Assembly: GCA_029204225.1 (NCBI GenBank)
Contig: CM055100.1
Location: forward strand, 9,865,058-9,929,057
Direction: 5' to 3'
DNA length: 64,000 nt
Source: Diphasiastrum complanatum
Lineage: Eukaryota; Streptophyta; Lycopodiopsida; Lycopodiales; Lycopodiaceae
The notes beneath the pieces were generated by a model that did no database searches, had not been told where the DNA came from, and worked only from the letters and a program-made list of their open reading frames with translations. Shown here in pieces: positions 10,119 to 21,180 of the stretch; within the stretch, counting starts at the first letter, position 1, and the number at the start of each line of letters is the position of its first letter. The position numbers and the translations under genes were made by a program.

Positions 10119-10482
10119 CGTGTCGAGCTAAACCTGCCCCCCGAACATACAATCTGCCACAACCAGAACAAGGAACACGAAGGGAGGAATTTGGAGTAGT
10201 CGGACAGTCGTAGACACGAAGTTGTGGAGGGATATATGGAACCACAATAGTGTGGTGAACAGTTGGAGTAGGCGCAGTTGAAACAGGAACCAGAAGAGCA
10301 TGTGGTACAACATTGGCTATATGGCAATCTGAGACGAGTTGGGCATTGCAAGACCGATGGAATTGTTGCAAGATACGAGAATCATGCTGTGAAGGTGAGT
10401 TATCAATGCGAAGACGTTGCGAGCCAGGTAGCTGAGAAGAAGAAGGAGACGGTGGACGTTTGCGGTTGGAATCATTTGACAT
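10119..10482 (-). pseudogene. RLE element N-terminus with C2H2 zinc finger
   Basis: Starts at a true ATG (10482) with a Ser/Pro/Arg-rich head, then a proline-rich stretch and one C2H2 finger, CSGCGRLYVRGAGLARH followed by a second His five residues on (C-X2-C-X12-H-X5-H). Such fingers bind target DNA in RLE-type elements. The frame runs on to 10060, but the homologous protein continues in the next frame from about 10118, so a frameshift lies close to 10120. Confidence 0.75.
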
Positions 10483-12019
10483 GTTGCAAGACTATCCAAA
10501 CAAACTGTATGTAGATATACCTTTGCACTTTGCTGCAATCAACAAAAAACAACCGTAGGTCGTTAATGACAATAATCTGCAACCAGTCCCACAACCACCA
10601 TAGGTCGTGGACGCCAATAATTCGGAACCAATCCTCCGTGGATATGTCTTCCAGCTACCTGACCTATTTTTTTTTTTCCAAAGATCCAACTTCTACCAGC
10701 TATACTGCAGTATTGTGGCAAGCTAACTGCAACAACACTCTAAGCTTTTTCACTTGCCCACACTAAGTTTTCTTCACACCTACTACTATATTGAGACTGG
10801 TACTAGAAAATTGGCTAAACCTGAAGTAATTAGTTATGCTTAAGTTTGGAACTCTCGTCCATCTAAACTGAAATTAGCTTTCTGAGGGCCGCCTCCCATT
10901 CTGCAGCGCTGATTGCTTCTTTGAGCTCTGGCTGTAGTCAAACTTCGCAGACGTTACAAACAGCGGGATCTTTGTCTGAGAATTCTAACATGAATAGTTT
11001 TTGAAAGCTTGCATGTTAGTTGATGAGTCTCTAATCCTGAAAACTGAAATCAATCATGAACCCTTCTAGAGCAAGTCTCTCTTTGAACCAACAGCAAAAC
11101 TTGCCAATCTTTCGCTTACTAAGAAAACCCGGATATTGGCAAAGTACCAGAAAACCATCTTTATTGTGGAAAACCATTCTTAGTATTGCAAGGTTGTTGG
11201 AAGTGCTGAAATCTGTACTTAGGTTGCATGCAAAAAGCAATAATGAATTCAATGTTGAAAACTTCAAGCAGATGTAAAAGCCTGACCAAAAGAATTTGGT
11301 AAGAGTCTGGAACAATTGTGCAAGATTCTGTTCCGCTTGGGAAAACGCTGCTAGAGCAGCATGCAAACTGTGTTCACCTCCGCTTCTGGTAGGCAAAACG
11401 AGAATAATTGTGCTTCATTGAAATCTAATCCACAGTTGTTTCTGAGAGGTTACGTACTTCTCATGGCTCTTAGTCCCCGAGGGTAAGGTCTTGGCCACCA
11501 GGGCCCACGGTCGCAGACAAGGGGCGCCTTCCGCCAGCATGGGCAGGTCATGGCCGCGCACAGCACTTGGTTGAGGATGGAAGGGTAGGCAGAGGCCTTC
11601 ATGGTTAGGGAAGAAAAAAAAGAACTAATACAACTTGAAAGCAAATTCTAATAAATTTACTACATTTTAAAGTGTTATTCAAAAAAAAATTCTCTTCGGG
11701 GGCTATGCCCCCCTTGGACCCCTTGGCGACAGAACTAGGAGAGAAGCCTTGAGGCCAAGTGACACCCTCCGCCGGCAGAGGGCCCTCCTTGCCCAAAATG
11801 GTAGCGAGACCCTAAGGCCAGGAGGGTTGTCTTAGGGTGCCACCTGGCCGCATCATATGAATGTTAAGAGTATCATTTGCCAGCTTACGGCACCTCCTGG
11901 CTATAGGGTAGGGATGTGAAAAATGCCTTTCATCAGTTGATGTCATTTCTTGGCCATATAGCGGGACATCTAGGATGGGTGCCCTACACCTACAGATGGC
12001 CCCCTAGCCGAGGAGGCCT

Positions 12020-12021
<2 letters not shown>
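10483..12021. other. Spacer, no gene recognised
   Basis: Near 10545-10610 two copies of an AAC(C)RTAGGTCGT-type word recur, possibly the 5' leader of the minus-strand non-LTR element. From about 11470 to 11830 the DNA is GC-rich with inverted words such as GGCCCTCC/GGAGGG, similar in style to 41060-41290 and 43820-43940. The frames at 11031-11396 (-) and 11056-11277 (+) overlap each other and show no domain. Confidence 0.45.

Positions 12022-12078
<57 letters not shown>
12022..12078 (+). repeat. (GA)n microsatellite
   Basis: About 28 GA units, ending 100 bp before the MULE-like reading frame. Confidence 0.96.
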
Positions 12079-12080
<2 letters not shown>

Positions 12081-12177
12081 TAGTGGCAAGAGATGAAGAC
12101 TACAGAAAATTGTGTCGAACCATATTAGAACTACAAGAGTGAAAGATAGCTATACATAGCTAAAATTGTACTTTAGG

Positions 12178-13342
12178 ATGGAAACTGGGAAGATCTACTT
12201 TAGAAATACTTATGGAGTTTGTAGAGAGCTGAAATGGCAAGATGGAGAAAAAGTTGTCATCGGTAGTGACTTCATTGCCAGTATGCTTGAGTCCAAGCAA
12301 GGGGAGGTACGAGGTTTTGGGATATTGGTCTATGAGAATTCCTTAGTGGAGCAAATGATTGAAGTGCAACCAATGATATCTATTAATGGGCAAAAATTGT
12401 TTCTTTCAGAAAAATCATTGTCAAACATCTATTATGTCGAGCAAAATGTCACAACTTACATTGATCCCATTGTATTGGTGGATTCAAGTGTTGAAAAGGA
12501 AAAATTAGGTTGTGATGTGAAGGCTTCAAATAGTGTTGATAGTGTTGAGGTTCTTGACAACTTTCCTAAAATTGACAATGTTTCATTTATACACTCAACT
12601 ATAGAACAAATATTGGAAGGTGGAAAAGAAGGTACATTGTGGAAGCTTATTTCTAACTCTGAGAAAGTTATGCGAGTCTCGGAGTTGCCATTGGAATACG
12701 TATGATGGTAATGTTACATTTGAAATGCCTTGTGTGATGATTGAAGGCAATGCTTGGGATGGCATTCAACAAAAATATGATGGACATATGTGGACTAAGC
12801 CAGTGACTTTAGATGTTGTTTTCAATGGAATTGTACGAAAAAGCATCTATGCTGAATTGTTCGAGTGCCCGAATTGAACTTGTGGAGGTAGGAGTCAAGA
12901 AGGACAACCAAAAAAGCTACATTTTTCTGGTCATGTACAAAAAGTATGTCCAAAATATTCTGAATGTTCGAAAAAATTTGGTTCTTTGAAGTGTTTTTAT
13001 TGCAAGTTTGTGCCTATTTGCACTATTCAATGCAAATGTGTTGTTTACTATGTTATTTCAAACAATCCAAAGGAGATACATTCTGGGCATCATGATCATC
13101 CTGTTCGTCCAGGCGTGAGCAAACAGAGATTCCACACTATCAGAGAAAAGGTGAGGGAGATCTTGAGAGTGGAAAAAGATGCACGTCCCAAAGAAATCCA
13201 AATGGACATTGCAAAAGAGCTAATTACAAGCTGTGTTACTGGAGGGAATGCAATGACAAAAACAGACATTTGGCTTCCGGCTGATCTCCAGCAAAGGGTA
13301 ACCAATCCTGTCATAGTTTCAAAGTTCAGATGTCAAGTTTAA
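12178..13342 (+). pseudogene. MULE-like protein, N-terminal part with Cys/His zinc-binding region
   Basis: The frame starts at the ATG METGKIYF (12178). After about 175 codons a frameshift near 12700 moves to another frame (NVTFEMPCVMIEGNAWDGIQ) and a TGA at 12875 is read through in frame. The following region is rich in paired cysteines (CPKYSECSKK, CFYCKFVPICTIQCKC) and ends with HSGHHDHPVRPG, as in WRKY/GCM-type zinc modules found with MULE transposases. Then comes a basic helical part with TDIWLPADLQQRV. The transposase core that should follow is missing; repeats replace it from 13343. Assignment to MULE rests on this module plus the SWIM finger downstream, and I did not see a DDE core. 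Confidence 0.5.
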
Positions 13343-14620
13343 TAACTTGAAGTCATTAAAGACTTGGCCATCTTCAACGACTTCCACAAAACTTGCATTT
13401 AGAACAAGTCTGCAGAAATACATTACTTTTTCAAAAGTTTGCAGAGATACACTATGTTTTCAACAGCTTCGTCTTTCTCGCATTTCCCCGAAATGTGACA
13501 CTAGCATAGTTCAAAAGCTTAACTGTTTTTAACACGCCTTCGACTCTTTGCAAAAAATGCGAAGAGAGAGAAAATGCCCGAAGGTCATCTATTTTCATGC
13601 GTTAGGCTGTTTTAAAGGCATCATCTTTTTAGGGCACCTTCGGCTTCTTGCGAAAAATATGAAGAGAGAGAAAAATCCCAAAGGTCGTCTCAAATAAACG
13701 AGGAACGTTCCAGCGATGTCCTCATCCATGTCAACGATGCTAAATTATTGACCATATATATATGGTGTATAGTTGTCACAAAAGCGATATACGTCCAAGT
13801 ACAACAGCTTTCCTAATCAGGTGACAAGCATTCAATGTGATTAATGCACGGATGAAGTCTATAAATAGATCATCCAAGCACAGATTGCGGGTTGCTCCGT
13901 CTATGAGATGCATTTTTGAGCCTCCCAATTACGCCGTCATTTTTTGTTGTAATTGCTTTTTGTATTGTGCTTCAGTGTAATATAGCAGCATCTTGCTTTT
14001 ATCTGTGTACAACGTAGATGAATGCATGTTGTGATTGAATGCACTTTCATTGTTGTTTGATCGCGCGTGTTTACTCACTGATCAGAACACGGACATCTAA
14101 AACTCTCAATTTATGATCAGACGATGGCCGTCTTTAACGATTGAGGAACTCGCGATATCATGCTGCTCTTCCATTTATTTCAGAACTACACTTCACATTG
14201 AATCTAATTTCAGTAGCACCACACACAAACCATTTCTAATCTCTTCGGTGGACTATACTCTCATTTTAGAGTATGAATTAATTTTTAAGATCTTGTTGGG
14301 CAATTAGAACACTTAAAGCTATAATTACATTTAGCATAAGCTGTCTGTTAGACTGTTTTTGCACCTAGCAACCGATTAGAACGGGAGAGCTATTCTGCAA
14401 TATTCCTGCTCTCTTCTCTGTTCGCGTTCTTCTATCTCCCTTGCCCCATCAACCTCAGGATAGCACATTGGGAAAATCTAATGTCTCTTGTGAGTTTTTA
14501 GTTTATAGACTATTAAATATTTCTGAACTATGGTTTAAAGAAATTGTATAAGCATTTGCGTGTTTGTAATAAAATTGTTGACAATACTTCTGGTGAACAT
14601 CTTAGGTAGTCAACATTGAT
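13343..14620. other. Repeat-filled gap inside the MULE-like gene
   Basis: Holds a two-copy degenerate repeat (about 13536-13638 and 13639-13705) with the words CGCCTTCG...CGAAGAGAGAGAAAA...CGAAGG. Next comes a promoter-like part (TATATATATGG at 13751; TATAAATAGATC at 13859), and then about 225 bp (14120-14345) that recur in inverted orientation at 38445-38690. It looks like an LTR-type insertion that separated the two halves of the gene, but I could not fix termini. Confidence 0.4.
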
Positions 14621-14623
14621 AAT

Positions 14624-15202
14624 GTGGAGGACTTGGCACAAACTCTAGAGACAAATCTGATAGAGTCGGTACATGGTAGCTGGCTAACAGGAGAGGGACA
14701 AAGGAAGAAAATTTTCATATATGACGTAGCTGTGACAGACCTTGCCAATGTAATTTTGCGGACAACCAAACAAATTTCTTTCAATGAGGGACGCCATATT
14801 GGATGCGGACCAATCTTGCAAGACCTAGTTGTTCAAGTGTTTTGCAGATCAAGCTCTACTCCAGGACCAAGATTTGTTAATGGGGTAGTCAATCGTGCAG
14901 TGATAGATACTAATGTGAAAATGACTCCTACAATGCACGGTGACAACACAACATTCAGACGAACAAGAAGGGGAGGAAATGTGGAAAACTTAAATGACCA
15001 TGATAGCCATAGACCCGAGTACAACACACAAACACGAAGTCGCAAGCCTCGAAATGAACATAAAAGAGTTTCTGCAAAGGACAACATGGAGCATGAACAT
15101 GGTGATGACCAACATGTGTTAGTGACACAAAATGGAAGAATTGTGGAGAGTAACATGAATGATGCATTGTGGGCAATCAAAAGAACACCCCCTAAAAGGT
15201 GA
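14624..15202 (+). pseudogene. MULE-like transposase, C-terminal part
   Basis: The frame contains NLIESVHGSWLTGEGQRKKI, then DVAVTDLANVILRTTKQISF, GRHIGCGP and a basic tail. A pattern of N..E..H.SW followed by a D..N segment and a G.GP motif is typical of the region after the catalytic core in several MULE-type transposases. The catalytic residues are not in this fragment. It sits between the Cys/His part at 12178-13342 and the SWIM exon at 15199-15842 in the order expected for one gene. Confidence 0.45.
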
Positions 15203-15842
15203 GGTGCATGGGATGGCTTCAAGGTAGAGGGAGGTGTGAGAAAAAAATTATTGGGGGCGGGGAGGGGGAAGGAGTCCCTGCACCTAGTTTTTTTAGCTTG
15301 CTACAATTCAATACATGGAGAAAAGGACAATATATGTATTTTTGTAATGACAATGTACAAAATAGTTGGAATCCTCACCGAAGTATTCAAACTATTCCTG
15401 GAATGGCACCAAGAACCTGGCTTGTGGCCAATGGAAGCAAGCTAACAATAGATGAAGTAATCTTACCTCATCAGGATTGAATTTGCAAACATAAGGAAAA
15501 ACTCCAGTCACACAACCACTATTTGACAGATATTCGAAAAGGACATTATAGGCCACACGTGTCCAGAGAAGCATTGAAGAGAGTCGAATCAGCTGCCAAT
15601 TTGAATGCAAGGATCATGAAGGGCAAACATACAAGGTCACAATTAGCAAGATTCCATCTTGCACATGCCCAGAATTTTGTTTTTGTTCCACAAGGGGCAA
15701 TAGTTTTTTGGCATGTAAACATCTATATTTTGTATACATACGTGTGTTTGGGTTAGATCTGAACCATAACATATATATACACCAACCTACTCTTTCGTCC
15801 GTAGAGATTTTTAAAATACTATCTTGTTCACGACTGGTATGA
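15199..15842 (+). pseudogene. SWIM zinc-finger exon, most intact copy
   Basis: Two frames together make one product. The first (15199 to about 15600) reads QTIPGMAPRTWLVANGSKL, TIDEVILPH, a TGA at 15478, then HNHYLTDIRKGHYRPHVSRE. The second, from about 15552 to the TGA at 15840-15842, reads CQFECKDHEGQTYKVTISK, then PSCTCPEF with ACKH about 20 residues on: a complete CXC...CXH SWIM finger, followed by LYFVYIRVFGLDLN and QPTLSSVEIFKIL. A one-base shift near 15600 joins them. SWIM fingers occur in MULE and FAR1-type proteins and bind DNA or protein. The second frame has no start codon of its own, so a simple ORF scan misses it. Confidence 0.6.
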
Positions 15843-18000
15843 ATAGCTCATAAAGTTGTGCTTAACGTGACCAATAAAGTTATTGTCCTTACATAAACGC
15901 GTCTCCTCTCACACATATCTCTTTCGGGAGGAGTACACCTTGTCAAGCAAGTAGAACAGGAAAGCCGAACAAAACTACTCTCGACTTGGGGCAAAGCTTT
16001 CTTAAGTATAAGATGCAAAGAGAAATACCTATCAATAAATAGAGAGGATTGTTGGTAGAGCATTAGGCTTTTGACTTAATGGTCAATGTGCACTTGCTTT
16101 GATGATATCATAACTGCACAAATCACCCTTTTGTTGCTGCCATTGAGACTATTGTCATTTGGATTCCATCACAATTTTATTCAAATATTATTCATTTTTT
16201 CTTGGCTTGAAAGATTTTCTTTCAAGTGCAAAAGTATTTGAAGTGTTTATTTCTGTACGTTAACACAACCTTGATTTTCACATGCTTGGCTAAATGTAAT
16301 AGTTTAAATATATTACAATATTTGCAAAAGTGCATTTGGTGGAGCACATTAGTCCAAGACTTTATTTGATGTTTTTATACGTTGCTCAATCACCCATGTA
16401 GTAGTTACAAAATGCAGTACACATGCTTTGCAAAATGCTCACAATTAGTCAAATCAGCTACATTGAAGATGCTTGAAGGGCAAACATACAAGGTCACAAT
16501 TAGCAAGAGTCCATCTTGCACTTGCCAGCCTATTAGTTTTCGTTCCACAAACGACAATAGTTCTTTGCCATGGAAACATCAGTATTTTGTATACGTATGT
16601 GTGTTTGGGTTAGATTTGAACTGTTGCATGTATTTACACCAACCTACTCTTTCGTCCGTATATATTTTCAAAGTACTATCTTGTTCATGACTGTTATGAA
16701 TAGCTCATAAAGTTGTACTTAAAGTGAACAATAGAGTTATTGTCCTTACATAAACTGCAATGTGTGCTTGTTTTGATGTTTACTATTTGGTTGATATAAC
16801 AATGGCATAAATCACCCTTTTGTTGCTGCCAATTGAGACTATTATCATTTGGATTCGATCACTATTCTATTCAAGTATTATTCATTTTTTCTTGACTTGG
16901 AAGATTTTCTATCAAGTGCAAAATTATTTGAAGTGTTTATTTTTGTACATAACAAAAACCTAATTTTGCACATGCTTGGCTAAATGTAATAGTTTAAAAA
17001 TATTGCAATGTTTGCACAAGTGCATTTGGTGGAACGTTAATTTGATGTTTTAATACATTGCTCTAATCATCCATGAAGTAGTTACAAAATGCTCATAATT
17101 AGTCAAATCAGCTACATTAAAGATGCTTGAAGGGCGAACATACAAGGTCACAATTAGCAAGAGTCCATCTTGCACTTGCCAGCCTATTAGTTTTCGTTCC
17201 ACAAGCGGCAATAGTTTTTTGCCATGCAGGCATCTGTATTTTGTATATGTGCGTGTGTTTGGATTAGATCTGAACCGTTGCATGTATTTACACCAACCTA
17301 CTCTTTTGTGCTTAAATCAACTACATTGAACATGCTTGAAGGGCAAACATACAAGGTCACAATTAGCAAGAGTCCCTCTTGCACTTGCTAGCTATTAGTT
17401 TTCGTTCCACAAGCAGCAATAATTTTTTGACATGGAAATATCTGTATTTTGTATATGTGTGTGTGTTTGTGTTAGATCTGAACCGTTGCATGTATTTAAA
17501 CCAACCTACTCTTTTGTCCATAGAGATTTTCAAAGTACTATCTTGTTCACGACTATTATGAATAGCTCATAAAGTTCTATTTAAAGTGACCAATAGAGTT
17601 ATTGTCCTTACATAAACTGCAATGTGTTCTTGCTTCAATGTTTACTATTTGGTGGATATAACAATTGCACAAATGACCCTTTTTTTGCTACGAATTGAGA
17701 ATATTATCATCTGGATTTGATCAAAGTTTTGTTTAAATATTATTCATTTTTTCTTGACTTGGAAGATTTTCTTTTGAGTGCCAAACTATTTGAAGTGTTT
17801 ATCTGTAAGTTAACACATACTTGATTTTGCACATGGTTGGTTACATGCAATAGTTTGTAAACATTACAATATTTGCACAAGTGCATTTAGTTTTGCAAAT
17901 AAGTTAAGGGTTAAATTTGATGTTTTTTATATGTTGCTTTGAACGTTCATGTACTAGTTACGAAATGTCGTACATATGTTTTGCAAAATGCTTCAAATTA
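15583..18000 (+). repeat. Four tandem copies of the SWIM exon and its 3' flank
   Basis: Copies at about 15583-16447 (A), 16448-17101 (B), 17102-17308 (C, truncated) and 17309-18000 (D). Each starts near GTCAAATCAGCTACATTGAA and encodes YKVTISKSPSCTC...KH..YFVY; A, B and D continue through shared AT-rich flank (AATCACCCTTTTGTTGCTGC, AAGTGTTTATTT). A alone carries about 190 extra bp (15898-16084). Copy A keeps CXC and CKH. B reads WKH and D lacks the CKH cysteine, while C has PCRH. Confidence 0.85.
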
Positions 18001-20356
18001 GTCAGGACTTGCATACAAGTGCTCACCTTTTTTTGCTTGCTAAATGGTTATGTGCTCACCAAAAACCTTAATTCTTTTCTCTGAAGGACTAGGATTTCGA
18101 TCGTAGCCTCAATGAAGTAGCCAATAGAAGCACAGGGGCAAAGGCCTCCACAAGAATAAAAAGGCATCTCTTGTACTCCATTTTCATGTTCAATAGAGAG
18201 GAGGAAACTCTACCAATTTGACAACTGAGCATCCTCATGTGCTTGCTTTCTATTTTCTAATTGTGAAAAATTGCCAAAATTGGCAAATCTAGCTTAGTTA
18301 AACTATGTAAATATGTATATTGGTGGGTCCCACTTGTGTGAGGCCATGGTGCCACATGTGAATCTACACTAGAGTAGGTTAGATCATCTTCATAGGGTTG
18401 GTCAAATTTTTTTGGTGATGATTCCTAGATTATAGGACCAAATCCCTAAATTTATGGAGTAGGTTGATCCATTTGGCAACCAATATGACAAAACTCAAGG
18501 GGTATGTGTTTTTCTATGTATGTTAGGGGTTTTATGGACGGGGTTTGGTTTCGCCAGAAAATCCTAAAAGGGGAAAGGCCCACAATGCCCTTACGATAGG
18601 GACCGAGGAAAACTACTTCCAACCCTGGAGTCCACTTGGTCTCTCCTTAACCAAAACCCCTACAACCTAACTATTTGGAGATACCGGTAATGGTATCCCT
18701 AGACTGAGCGGCTATTTGACTGGTAGAATACATTTACACGAGGTCAAACCGAGGTTAGGTTGACTAATTCTAGCCCCATTAGCCCTCTAGTCTTGCATTT
18801 GGCTAGGCTTGACGAATTTGTCAGTTGTACATGGGTTGTAGGGTAATCCACCTGATAAGTTTCTAGAATGTGATAGTAGTGAAGGTTACTACTTGTGGCT
18901 AAGTACTTCGATGTGGAATGGGCATTTGGTCCAATGTACTGAGTCTAGTAGTTATACTTCAAGTAAAGTCCTTAGTTACCCATGGCCTAATAGAAGATCT
19001 CACTATTTGGTTTTAGGCCATAACTTGGTTGGCCATACATATTAACTATGTACTACAGTAACATGATGTACTTTTCTCTCTGATGGCTATGAAGTTTCAT
19101 CACCTGGTACCCTCCTATTGATAGGATGCGACTTTTCTGGCTTTCTACAACAATGAGGATGGATTTGCCCTAAAATTGTGTGACACTATAGGTGACGAAC
19201 TCGTTAGCATACCCCGTAAGATGCATGATAATCACCTAACATCATACTACTTGAATCATGAAAAAGGATGCCATAAAAACCCATAGTTGTTGGGTCAGAA
19301 CCCGATGGAGTATATTCTAATAAACTGGCAGGATACCTCTAAGTTGCGAACAACATCGATTTGCAAATTGGATCGATCAAGTGATAAAATGGTGAGTACA
19401 TTATGCATACCATCATGTTCATTGGACGGTAGCGTTTCCCAAATTTCAGGTCTAGATATTTTGCTAGACCATTTCGAAAATGGTGTGCCTATGTTGCAAC
19501 TTAGCTAGGACAGCGTGTTTTTGTTGTTTTCGGTGAACTACCCGCTCTGTTGTTTCACAGAGGTTAGGTCAAGTTAACGGACTCTCCATAAATGACGAAA
19601 AAACGTTTCTGAACTTGACGATTTATTGTCGTTCCACTAACAGGTCTATCATAGCAAAACATAGACAGAAGAAAACATGTTTCGTTACTTTTTCATAAGG
19701 CGCATCAATTTAGAACGACGTCAATAAATCCTTATTACAATTTTTCTTGATTTCAGCTGATAAGTCGAAAAACGAAAAAAGATCTATTCTCTAGAAAACC
19801 ACACAACATTTGTCATACAGGCTTACTATAGTTCCAAACCAAACTCCTATTGGTGCAAAAAAAGGTTCACTACCAAATTCTAAATTATTTGTGTGAATGC
19901 AACTACGAGATCCAAAACTTAACCACCCTATGGATGATGGCTCAAAATAGTACATGAGCAAAAGCAATGACGGTTTTTACCTTCAAAATGATACAATTAA
20001 TCATTCCAAAATTTGATTCAACTAAAACACTTGTAAAACCTCATTCAAACCGCAAATGATTATGGCTACCATACCCCACCATATTTTGATTGAAATTCAA
20101 AGCTTACGGAAAACAATTTCATGAACTTATTGGGATGAATAGCAACGAAAACCCAAATCAAGTAAAATCTTACGATAAACCCACAACTTTTATGAAATGG
20201 GGACAAGTAGCATTGAAAACCAAATCTTACTTCAATGTGCAATTAGGTGGCTAGAATGTGTGTAAACTTTAGTCATGAATGCAGCCACTTGAGGCCTATT
20301 GCTCTTTATGACATCAACCGTCACATTTTCAATGAGATTTGTAGTAGAATATCAGA
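18001..20356. other. Spacer with a small LTR-like fragment
   Basis: 18110-18250 resembles in reverse orientation a piece of the LTR region at 60490-60620 (shared words GAGGAGGAAACTCTACCAATT and GCATCCTCAT, TATA-like AATAAAAAGGC), so it is probably a relic of that LTR family on the + strand. The rest is unrecognised; the open frame at 19287-19508 (+) has no domain I know. Confidence 0.45.
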
Positions 20357-20361
20357 TCCAT
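20357..20361. other. Target-site duplication, left copy
   Basis: TCCAT directly before the TGTAG terminus; the identical TCCAT follows the other LTR at 37344-37348. Confidence 0.9.
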
Positions 20362-21130
20362 TGTAGTGGGTTTCTTTCCTTGCCTAACCTGAATCCAAGA
20401 TCTAGTCAATCTAGCATCAAAGAGATGGAGTTAGTTGTCACGCGTAGGTTCGTTCCCATGAGATCAATAATTTAGTTCAGATTTCAACATGAATGGAGGA
20501 TTCACATCTATCTCTACATCCATTAACCCTACTCTTTAACACTACTCATCCTTTAACACTTACAATCCCTTAACACTACACATCCACAACAGAGATAGCT
20601 GACTCTTTCTCTCTCTCCCTTTCTCTCTCATAAAAAGTATAATAACATACAATTCCAATAACACTCAGATCCAACAATTAGTAAAATCCAAATAAGCATG
20701 AGAGATGGAGGAAAAGTGATAGAGAACAAGGACATTCATCAATCCATTTTTGAAGAGAACCAATCTGCTTTATTGAAATGAGGAAATGAACATCAAGAGC
20801 AACTCGAGTTGGTCTCTTCTTATAGTAGAGAGAAGGACCCTGGCCACTGAATCCTATTGGTTCAGTCTTGCCTCTCTTTTTATTCAGATTTAAAAAAGTG
20901 TGGGAACCATCAAAATTGGAGGGAAACCCAACTTTATTCACTAACTTGACATTTAGGCCCTGCGACATTAAAAGTCCTGCAAAAAGGCCTAAAGTCCTTT
21001 TATGAACTTTTAACTAATCAATCAAATAACTGTGTGATCATCGAGTTGGACTTACACATGCAGGGTGCCAAATCCCTCTCACTTATTAACTAGGGTTCGG
21101 GTTGCCTTGAGATCCACAAACCCTCCAATA
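20362..21130 (-). repeat. Outer element 3' LTR
   Basis: About 769 bp, TGTAGTGGGTTTC... to ...CCCTCCAATA, where the CTACA end has mutated. It matches the LTR at 36545-37343 closely; the other copy has about 27-30 extra bp from a local duplication of GTGGGAACCATC. Confidence 0.92.
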
Positions 21131-21146
21131 ATATCCCCCACCAAAA
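21131..21146 (-). other. Outer element polypurine tract
   Basis: Minus strand TTTTGGTGGGGGATAT adjoining the 3' LTR. Confidence 0.8.
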
Positions 21147-21180
21147 CTGGTGGCGGTCCCATGACACCTGCAATATGCAG

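Larger units (their letters stand above)
7642..10482 (-). mobile_element. Non-LTR retrotransposon with restriction-like endonuclease (RLE type)
   Basis: One polyprotein reads across three segments: a C2H2 finger near the N-terminus, a reverse transcriptase in the middle, a CCHC-type finger and a PD-(D/E)XK endonuclease at the C-terminus. This order is that of site-specific RLE-type elements (R2, NeSL, Hero and Utopia groups), not of the APE-type L1/RTE elements usual in flowering plants. Two frameshifts (near 10120 and 8425) and two in-frame stops (8200-8202 and just below 7969) kill it. No poly(A) or target duplication can be recognised, so the element ends are taken from the coding sequence. 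I cannot assign a clade. Confidence 0.8.

Noticed and set aside
20678-20968. Gene inside the LTRs (20678-20968 and 36861-37181, minus)
   Set aside because: The frame lies wholly inside both LTR copies, is altered by the LTR indel and has no recognisable domain.
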